Shown here in pieces: positions 15,997-22,021 of a DNA stretch of 22,021 nucleotides (its first letter is position 1; each line of letters begins with the position of its first letter). Location of the stretch: assembly GCA_047634015.1 (NCBI GenBank), contig JBLIDB010000062.1, forward strand, positions 1 through 22,021, in the 5' to 3' direction. This DNA comes from JAJRXG01 sp047634015 (lineage in GTDB: Bacteria > Bacteroidota > Bacteroidia > Chitinophagales > Saprospiraceae). A model generated the notes under the pieces. The model saw only the letters and a list, made by a program, of their open reading frames with translations. It had not been told where the DNA came from and searched no databases. A program made the translations under genes and the position numbers.

Positions 15997-17304
15997 CCCG
16001 GATTATGCATTAGGATATAGGAAAGATTTTTTTGTATCGCTACATTTGCAAAGAGGCCGTCCATCCAGGGTCTTTTTTTTACTGGTAGGGCTATTTTGAG
16101 AGCCTGTTTATTGGTATGATTTACTTTCCATGCCCCTAATGCAAAGCAATAGGGTTTGAGTGTTCGAAGTGTTGATCTTTTTTTGTCATTTAATGCGAAA
16201 TGTCTGAATAAACTCATAAGGTTATAGGCTACCATAATGAACCTAAATGATGCTTCTGTGGCCCAAAAGTTCTTTATGCAGAAGTTCTCTAATCCAAAAT
16301 ATTCTTTCAGTTCTTTCATTCTATTTCCCAGTCGGCTCTTGTGTTATAAATATTCCATATCTGATCCAAAGGTAAATCCACATTGGTCACATAGCAACTA
16401 TATCGATAACCTGGTTCATTTTCGAATAACATCTTGCCTCCAGCTTTGGGTCTGATTGCAATTTCTTTCCTTACTACAATATACCGCCTGGGATTCCCCT
16501 TTATATGACCAAACATCATCTCATTGAGATGTATTCCTTTTTTGAGTTCTGTCCAGTTCTCTAATCCGCCAACCGTGTTTTTTACATTGGGATACATTCT
16601 TGCAGCCATGATATAGAACAAGCTCTTTTCTTCTAAATAACTAAGTATACTTTCCGTATAAAACCACTATGTGCTCGTACTAATCCTATCCGCTTTGACT
16701 TTAAGGCTTCATCAAAGGTCTCTTGCATGAACGCTACACGACTGGAACTATCTCCCGTGTTGCCTGGACGCAACCACGCATTGGCAACCAAGCGCGTTTG
16801 GCTAACAAATGCCATTAAGGGATGATGTGAATTCCTACCTTTCTTATTCGGATTGTAACCCTTTGCACCTCCTTGCTGATTCCCATATCTGGTGATCACC
16901 GTACTGTCAAAGTCTATCGTTAGGTTATCTACTCCCAAGTTTTCGAAAAACCAATCTTGAAGTTTGGGAAAGACTGCTGTACTTACACTTTGATTAAACT
17001 TGCCAAAAAATCGACTATAAGTACTCTGTGAAGGCATTCTATCAAAACCAAATATCGATTGTAGCGTCTTATCATATCTCAGCCAATCACAGTGGATATA
17101 TCTACTCGCTCCAGTCCATATACTTAACCAAAATGACGCTATTACTACCGAAGAATCATAACCAGCATTCGACCCACTTTGAGGTAACGAAAGCGCTGAT
17201 AAGGCTTCCCTGATGCCCGTCTGATCTATGAATCTCTTCATCAAACTCATGCCACCAAATGGCGTGACTTTCTTACTAGAATACTCTATAGGTAGGTTAA
17301 CCAT
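15993..17304 (-). pseudogene. IS1380-family transposase, two frameshifts and a lost catalytic Asp
   Basis: Three frames make up one gene. The first (17304 to about 16660) covers MVNLPIEYSSKKVTPFGGMS through TIDFDSTVITRYG, with the first catalytic Asp. The second (about 16660 to 16325) covers SYLEEKSLFYIMAARMYP through NIYNTRADW. The third (about 16323 to 15993) covers NRMKELKEYFGLENFCIKNF to the stop. The first break is an A run of four at 16660-16663 where five would restore GFYTESILSYLEE. The second is a T run of three at 16324-16326 where four would restore YNTRADWENRMKELK, a complete Y-x2-R-x3-E-x6-K motif. With both repaired the protein would be about 437 residues, the normal family length. 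The codon for the second catalytic Asp (normally RADSGF) is CAT, giving RAHSGF at 16669-16671. Confidence 0.85.
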
Positions 17305-17386
17305 TTCGGTTAAGTGTTGCTGCTCCCTAAAGCTGCTATTTTATTGCCTTAATGCAAAATTATTATTCCCTAATGCATAATGCGGG
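15997..17386 (-). mobile_element. IS1380-family insertion sequence, inactive
   Basis: A 1390-bp element bounded by near-perfect terminal inverted repeats: left CCCGGATTATGCATTAGG (15997-16014), and the right end as complement CCCGCATTATGCATTAGG (17386-17369), one mismatch in 18. The flanks are TCAA on the left and TTAA on the right, compatible with an original 4-bp TTAA target duplication that has since changed by one base. It carries one transposase gene on the minus strand, broken twice. It lies inside a small plus-strand host gene. Confidence 0.85.
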
Positions 17387-17390
17387 TTAA

Positions 17391-17436
17391 AGCTACAAAT
17401 GACATTAATAGGTGTTGTTCATTTGGGATGAATTAA
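17391..17436 (+). pseudogene. proposed 3' remainder of the IS-interrupted host gene
   Basis: Joined to the 5' part at 15996 without the IS and one TTAA copy, the reading becomes …SLRF-K-ATNDINRCCSFGMN-stop, with the TAA at 17434-17436. The stop is followed 12 nt later by a strong palindrome that could terminate transcription. The tail is short, and an open frame of 15 codons can arise by chance, so this is a proposal. Confidence 0.35.
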
Positions 17437-17448
17437 CGTTTGCCCTGT

Positions 17449-17474
17449 TAAATATTCTCAATTGAGAATATTTA
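17449..17474. repeat. 26-bp perfect palindrome
   Basis: Each 13-base half is the exact reverse complement of the other, with centre CTCAATTGAG and outer arms TAAATATT/AATATTTA. As RNA it folds into an 11-bp stem with an AATT loop. It lies just after the proposed stop of the interrupted gene and about 200 nt before the kor operon, so it may be a terminator of the former or an operator of the latter. Confidence 0.7.
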
Positions 17475-17508
17475 TTAACGCCTATATTACTGATGTTCAA
17501 TTAAGATA

Positions 17509-17524
17509 TTGTGAGCGCTAACAA
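17509..17524. promoter_or_regulatory. LacI-family operator-like sequence TTGTGAGCGCTAACAA
   Basis: A 16-bp near-palindrome (one mismatched pair) with a central AGCGCT. It has the form of LacI/GalR-family operators and closely resembles the symmetric E. coli lac operator. No LacI-family gene is in the window. A chance match to a 16-bp near-palindrome cannot be excluded. Confidence 0.35.
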
Positions 17525-17680
17525 ATCTCAAACCAAGCGAGCATCTGTTTAGGTATCTCATAAGTCATCACCCCAACTTATCTACCTAATAAACAACTAT
17601 AAGTAATTTTATAGATGGGTTTGTATAGCTACTTCGTTATTTATAGCTATAATTGATCGTAGATAACCAAATATAAAAAT

Positions 17681-19477
17681 TTGAAACCTACAGATATTAA
17701 AGACCCTGAGTACTTTCATAAAGTAGTCGATTGTCAATATGCATGTCCTGCTCATACACCTGTACCAGAATATATCAGACTTATTGCAGCTGGCAGGTAT
17801 GATGACGCTTATATGGTGAATTGGGAGTCAAATGTTTTTCCGGGAATTTTGGGAAGGACATGTGATCGTCCGTGCGAACCTGCTTGTCGACGCGGAAGGG
17901 TAGATGAAGAGCCAGTGGCGATATGCCGTCTCAAGCGAGTAGCAGCAGATAATAAGGGAGATGTTAAAGACAGAATGCCACAAGTGCCATTTCCATCTAA
18001 TGGAAAAAAACTCGCGCTTATAGGAGGAGGACCTGCTTCATTAACAGTAGCGCGGGACCTGGCACCATTAGGATATGAGATACATCTCTATGATGAATGG
18101 CATAAAGGAGGAGGTATGATGCGGACGCAGATTCCTTCCTTTCGATTGCCGGAAGAGGTCTTAGACGAGGAGGTGAACTATGTTATTGATATGGGTGTGC
18201 ATACTCATTTCAATCAATATGTCTCTTCTATGAAAGAAATTCTCGAGCAAGATTATGACGTTGTATTTGTAGGTACTGGAGCGCCGAAAGGAAGAGACCT
18301 TGCCAATCTACCAGGTAGAAAAGAGGCAGATGCCAATATTCATATCGGTATAGAGTGGCTGGAGAGTGTAGCCTTTGAGCATAGAGAATCTATAGGGAAG
18401 AGAGTCATTATATTGGGAGGTGGAAATACGGCAATGGATTGTTGTAGGACTTCAAGAAGACTCGGGGGAGAGGATGTGAGGGTAATGGTAAGAAGCCCAT
18501 TCAAAGATATGAAAGCTTCCGCTTGGGAGATCGTAGATGCCCAGCGAGAAGGGATCCCAATCGTCAATAATCACCCTCCGAAAGAATTTGTAGTAGAGGA
18601 TGGGAAGTTAGTCGGAATGATCTTCAAAAAGGTAAAAGCCGAATACGATGAGAATGGCCGCCGAAAATTAATTCCTACTGGAGAGCCTGATGAATTTGTG
18701 GCTGCTGATGATGTTATCATAGCGATTGGTCAGGATAATTCCTTTCCTTGGATAGAACGAGATTTGGGGATTGAATTTGCTAAATGGGACCTCCCAGTTT
18801 TAGATAAAGAAACATTTCAATCCACTTTGCCTCGTGTCTTCTTCGGAGGAGATGCGGCATTTGGTCCTGAGAATATAATTACAGCTGTGGCCCAAGGTCA
18901 CCAAGCGGCGATTTCTATAGATCTCTTTTGTCAAGAGAAAGATATGAGAGATCGGCCAAGTCCATTTGTCAATCTCGCAAGTATGAAAATGGGGCTACAT
19001 GAGTGGATGTACGATAGTGATATCATTACGGATTTACGCTATCAAGTTCCTCATGTAGATAATGATAAAGCACTCCAAGATCGTAAGGTCGAAGTCGAAC
19101 TGGGATTCAATCCATTGGCAGGATTCAAAGAAGCACAACGATGTTTGAATTGTGATGTGCAGACGGTTTTTGAGGAAGACCTTTGTATAGAATGCGACGC
19201 ATGTATGGATGTATGTCCTACTTCCTGTATCACATTTGTCGCAAATGGTGAAGAAGAAGACCTCAGATCTCGGCTATTGGCTCCAGCTCCTGATACTACT
19301 CAGGACTTATATGTCTCCGACAAACTTCCTACACATCGTGTGATGATTAAGGATGAGAATGTCTGCTTGCATTGTGGACTCTGTGCGGAGCGATGCCCAA
19401 CGAGTGCTTGGGATATGAAACAATTTTTCTATGGTGTGACAAAAGCGACTGAGGTATGTCAACTAGTGACCGAGTAA
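17681..19477 (+). CDS. GltD-like FAD/NAD(P) oxidoreductase with C-terminal 2x[4Fe-4S], kor-associated
   Basis: This 598-residue flavoprotein probably passes electrons between NAD(P)(H) and ferredoxin or directly to the Kor complex. The N-terminal glutamate-synthase-beta-like Fe-S domain has Cys18, Cys22, Cys61, Cys65 and Cys69 (CQYACPAH, CDRPCEPACRRG). The FAD site is GGGPAS at 115-120 and the NAD(P) site GGGNTA at 246-251, with GGDAAFGPENIITAVAQG closing the flavin fold. The C-terminus has CLNC (488, 491) and two full ferredoxin motifs, Cys502/505/508/512 and Cys562/565/568/572. Translation appears to start at TTG 17681: a stop codon lies seven codons upstream, the N-terminus looks conserved, and the next Met is residue 45. 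It overlaps korA by 22 nt, so the complex is probably co-translated. Confidence 0.88.
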   Translation: MKPTDIKDPEYFHKVVDCQYACPAHTPVPEYIRLIAAGRYDDAYMVNWESNVFPGILGRTCDRPCEPACRRGRVDEEPVAICRLKRVAADNKGDVKDRMPQVPFPSNGKKLALIGGGPASLTVARDLAPLGYEIHLYDEWHKGGGMMRTQIPSFRLPEEVLDEEVNYVIDMGVHTHFNQYVSSMKEILEQDYDVVFVGTGAPKGRDLANLPGRKEADANIHIGIEWLESVAFEHRESIGKRVIILGGGNTAMDCCRTSRRLGGEDVRVMVRSPFKDMKASAWEIVDAQREGIPIVNNHPPKEFVVEDGKLVGMIFKKVKAEYDENGRRKLIPTGEPDEFVAADDVIIAIGQDNSFPWIERDLGIEFAKWDLPVLDKETFQSTLPRVFFGGDAAFGPENIITAVAQGHQAAISIDLFCQEKDMRDRPSPFVNLASMKMGLHEWMYDSDIITDLRYQVPHVDNDKALQDRKVEVELGFNPLAGFKEAQRCLNCDVQTVFEEDLCIECDACMDVCPTSCITFVANGEEEDLRSRLLAPAPDTTQDLYVSDKLPTHRVMIKDENVCLHCGLCAERCPTSAWDMKQFFYGVTKATEVCQLVTE

Positions 19478-21276
19478 ATGATTTTGTAGTTAGATTTTCC
19501 AATGTTAATGGTACCGGTTCAGCAAGTGCAAATTCTATGTTTGCTAAAGCGTTATTCCGTATGGGGCTTCCGATTGCTCCGAAGAATATATTTCCCTCCA
19601 ATATTCAAGGACTTCCTACATGGTATGAAGTCCGTGTAAGTGAGAAAGGATATCTGGGTAGGCGAGAGGGAATCGATCTTATGATTGCGATCAATCCACA
19701 AACCTTGATTAGAGATATTCAAAGTGTAAGACCTGGAGGATATTTTTTATACGATAGTTCTAAACCACTGCATGACCAGTATATAAGGCCTGATATAAAT
19801 TATATTGGTTTGCCGATGATGAAATTGTCGATGAAGCACTATGAGAAAGCACGCCATCAACAACTTTTCAAAAACATTATTTATGTCGGGGCACTTGCAG
19901 TATTACTGGGCATAGATATGGAGGTCATCTATGGGATTGTCAATGATCAATTTGCAAAGAAACCAAAGTTGATTCCTGCCAATGTTACAGCGCTGGAATT
20001 AGGCGCAGAATACATTCGTGAGAATTATAAATTCCCATTGGATATTAGAGTAGAAGCAAGAGATCTATCTAAGGATAAAATTCTTATTGATGGTAATACC
20101 GCTACCGCTTTAGGCCTCCTTTATGGAGGAGCTTCAGTGGCTGCATGGTATCCTATTACACCTTCGACTTCGGTGGCGAAAGCTTTTGGCGATTATGCTA
20201 AGAAATATAGAATAGATCCTGAAACGGGAAAGAGCAATGTTGCTATTGTACAGGCGGAAGATGAGCTTGCCGCAATTGGAATGGTGATAGGAGCAAGTTG
20301 GAATGGCGCAAGAGCATTTACAGCCACGAGTGGTCCTGGAGTATCATTAATGAATGAATTTATAGGATTGGCATACTTTGCAGAAATTCCAGTTACGTTG
20401 ATCAATGTCCAACGCGGAGGACCTTCGACAGGAATGCCTACAAGAACTCAGCAGGGCGATATTATATCTTCGGCTTATGCTTCTCATGGAGATACGAAGC
20501 ATGTGCTTCTATTTCCAAGTACACCCACAGAATGTTTTGAACATGCAGCCCAAGCATTGGATTTAGCGGAAAGATTACAAACGGTTGTAATTATGATGTC
20601 CGATCTTGATATCGGAATGAATGATCATTTTACAGCAGATCTGGAATGGGATCATAGTCGAAAATACGATAATGGAAAAGTGCTCAATGCCGAAGAGTTA
20701 GAATCCGCAGAGCAGTTCGGAAGATACCTGGACATCGATGGAGATGGCATTCCATATAGGACCTATCCTGGAACACATCCTACTAAGGGTTCATTCTTTA
20801 CAAGAGGAACGAGCCATGATGAGTTTGCCAAGTATTCAGAATTAGGAGAAGTATATCTCAGAAATGTAGACCGATTATTATTAAAATGGGAAACCGCAAA
20901 GTCTCTTGTTCCTAAGCCTGTATTCTATCAAGAAGAGCAAAATAGTAAGTTTGGAATTGTCTTCTTCGGGAGTACGACATATGCAGCATTAGAAGCGATG
21001 GACATGATGATTGCGGCTGGAATCAATGTAGATAGTATGCGAATTTGTGCTTTCCCATTCAATGATGAAGTAAGTGAATTTATAGCAAATCATGATGCCG
21101 TCTATGTGATCGAGCAGAATCGCGATGGACAAATGAGAAGCGTTCTGATTAATGAGTTGGATGCCAATCCTAAGAAATTGGTATCAGTATTGAATTATGA
21201 TGGTACACCAATTACAGCGACGACCATATTTGAAAAAATTAACTACCACCAAGAGGCTCCCGCAATAAGCGCATAA
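19456..21276 (+). CDS. korA: 2-oxoacid (probably 2-oxoglutarate):ferredoxin oxidoreductase, alpha subunit
   Basis: This 606-residue subunit is a fusion of the gamma domain (residues about 8-190: VRFSNVNGTGSASAN, PSNIQGLPTWYEVRVSEKGY) with the alpha/pyrimidine-binding domain (about 205 onward: GLLYGGASVAAWYPITPST, ATSGPGVSLMNEFIGLAYFA, QRGGPSTGMPT at 319-329). This is the standard KorA layout of Bacteroidota and aerobic actinobacteria. With KorB and thiamine diphosphate it oxidatively decarboxylates 2-oxoglutarate to succinyl-CoA and reduces ferredoxin, or runs in reverse. Pyruvate or branched-chain 2-oxoacids are possible alternative substrates. It overlaps the upstream flavoprotein gene by 22 nt and ends 2 nt before korB. 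Confidence 0.92.
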   Translation: MSTSDRVNDFVVRFSNVNGTGSASANSMFAKALFRMGLPIAPKNIFPSNIQGLPTWYEVRVSEKGYLGRREGIDLMIAINPQTLIRDIQSVRPGGYFLYDSSKPLHDQYIRPDINYIGLPMMKLSMKHYEKARHQQLFKNIIYVGALAVLLGIDMEVIYGIVNDQFAKKPKLIPANVTALELGAEYIRENYKFPLDIRVEARDLSKDKILIDGNTATALGLLYGGASVAAWYPITPSTSVAKAFGDYAKKYRIDPETGKSNVAIVQAEDELAAIGMVIGASWNGARAFTATSGPGVSLMNEFIGLAYFAEIPVTLINVQRGGPSTGMPTRTQQGDIISSAYASHGDTKHVLLFPSTPTECFEHAAQALDLAERLQTVVIMMSDLDIGMNDHFTADLEWDHSRKYDNGKVLNAEELESAEQFGRYLDIDGDGIPYRTYPGTHPTKGSFFTRGTSHDEFAKYSELGEVYLRNVDRLLLKWETAKSLVPKPVFYQEEQNSKFGIVFFGSTTYAALEAMDMMIAAGINVDSMRICAFPFNDEVSEFIANHDAVYVIEQNRDGQMRSVLINELDANPKKLVSVLNYDGTPITATTIFEKINYHQEAPAISA

Positions 21277-21278
21277 AT

Positions 21279-22021
21279 ATGAGTTATTATAAACCGGAAT
21301 TTAGCCACCCCTTGTTGGCACCCAATAAAGTTGGATATAGAAAAAAAGATTACGAGGGAGCTATCTCTACGCTATGCGCAGGCTGCGGGCATGATTCTAT
21401 AAGTAGTGCAATTGTACAGGCGTGTTACGAAATAGACTTAGAGCCCCATCGCTTGGCGAAGTTGTCTGGGATAGGATGTTCTTCGAAGACACCGACATAT
21501 TTTCTAAGTAATAGTCATGGGTTTAATTCTGTCCATGGGCGGATGCCGTCGATAGCGACAGGAGCCAATCTTGCTAATAAAAGTCTCATGTACCTCGGAG
21601 TATCTGGAGATGGCGATACCGCTTCTATCGGAATGGGTCAATTTGTTCATGCCATCCGGCGGAATGTGAATATGACATATATCGTCATGAATAACGGATG
21701 TTATGGACTTACCAAAGGGCAAGACTCCGCAACAGCTGACTTTGGTTCTATAAGTAAGTCAGGAACCGCGAATCCATATGAAGCGATAGACCTTATAGGA
21801 ATGGCGCTGGAGTTAAAAGCAAGTTTTGTAGCGAGGAGTTTCTCAGGAGATAAGACGCAATTAGTACCATTAATCAAAGCGGCATTTTCTCATCCAGGAT
21901 TCTCCTTGATTGATGTAATCTCACCATGTGTCACATTCAATAATAATGCAGGCTCTACAAAGTCTTATGATTTCGTGAGAGAGTATGTAGCAGAAACTTC
22001 ACAAGTGGATTTCGTGCCACA
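21279..22021 (+). CDS. korB: 2-oxoacid:ferredoxin oxidoreductase, beta subunit (partial, runs off window)
   Basis: The frame opens at ATG 21279 (MSYYKPEFSHPLLAPNK) and is still open at the window end, about 247 codons in. CAGCGHDS (Cys33, Cys36) and SGIGCSSKTPTYF (Cys67) supply three ligands of the [4Fe-4S] cluster. The thiamine-diphosphate motif runs from GDGD at 110-113 to NNGCYGLTKGQ at 138-148. These are the hallmarks of KorB/PorB subunits. It follows korA by 2 nt. The missing end is probably some 90-100 residues, judging from usual family length. Confidence 0.92.
   Translation, partial: MSYYKPEFSHPLLAPNKVGYRKKDYEGAISTLCAGCGHDSISSAIVQACYEIDLEPHRLAKLSGIGCSSKTPTYFLSNSHGFNSVHGRMPSIATGANLANKSLMYLGVSGDGDTASIGMGQFVHAIRRNVNMTYIVMNNGCYGLTKGQDSATADFGSISKSGTANPYEAIDLIGMALELKASFVARSFSGDKTQLVPLIKAAFSHPGFSLIDVISPCVTFNNNAGSTKSYDFVREYVAETSQVDFVP

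Larger units (their letters stand above)
17437..17680. other. intergenic region upstream of the kor operon
   Basis: No gene is visible. It contains the 26-bp palindrome at 17449-17474, the LacI-operator-like sequence at 17509-17524, and a hairpin from TATAGCTA (17624-17631) and TAGCTATA (17644-17651) with a 12-nt loop, just before the first gene. No exact TAnnTTTG box was found; TATAATTG at 17648-17655 is one mismatch away but close to the start codon. Confidence 0.5.

Noticed and set aside
16029..16099. C-terminal end (KDFFVSLHLQRG…) of the 145-codon plus-strand frame starting at 15662
   Set aside because: It is translation of IS1380 sequence on the wrong strand, so it was excluded from the host gene.
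16237..17213. Plus-strand frames inside the IS1380 element
   Set aside because: Antisense to the transposase, with no similarity to known IS passenger genes.

Overview
The window reads as chromosomal DNA of a Bacteroidota bacterium, most likely from the Saprospiria/Lewinella side of the phylum. The evidence is a low-GC sequence, a large secreted protein with a C-terminal type IX secretion (T9SS) sorting domain, promoters of the Bacteroidota type (-7 box TAnnTTTG), few Shine-Dalgarno sequences, and gene families typical of the phylum. The placement below phylum level is inference from recalled resemblance, not from a search.

Layout. Positions 1-240 hold the broken 5' part of an IS1595-type transposase gene (minus strand), followed by a non-coding leader. 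Positions 511-4800 encode a very large surface or secreted protein: signal peptide, lamin-tail-like domain, nine tandem cysteine-ended repeats, a fibronectin-III-like domain and a T9SS sorting domain. A clear hairpin terminator follows. Next is an EamA-type permease (4960-5850), convergent with a tight minus-strand operon from 10087 to 5862: conserved unknown gene, era, der, rfbC, rfbD. The first two overlap and the rest are separated by 5-9 nt.

Positions 10165-13184 look like a metal-homeostasis locus. A Fur/Zur-type repressor gene diverges from a MerC-like small membrane protein, an ABC ATPase and a MacB/FtsX-like permease. The permease carries a histidine- and acid-rich stretch in its extracytoplasmic domain. 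Both divergent promoters have the same TACTTTTG box, and the one facing the transporter genes overlaps a perfect inverted repeat that could be the operator. A solitary molybdopterin/4Fe-4S oxidoreductase (minus strand) comes next.

Positions 15662-17436 hold a small unknown host gene interrupted by a 1.39-kb IS1380-family element. The element is dead: its transposase has two single-base deletions and has lost a catalytic aspartate. Joining the flanks in silico restores a continuous reading frame with a stop just before a 26-bp perfect palindrome.

The right end is a central-metabolism operon: a GltD-like FAD/NAD(P)/4Fe-4S oxidoreductase, then korA and korB (the latter cut by the window edge), together a 2-oxoacid (probably 2-oxoglutarate):ferredoxin oxidoreductase with its likely pyridine-nucleotide/ferredoxin partner. 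Its upstream region contains the 26-bp palindrome, a LacI-type operator-like sequence and a further hairpin. No tRNA, rRNA or CRISPR array was seen.
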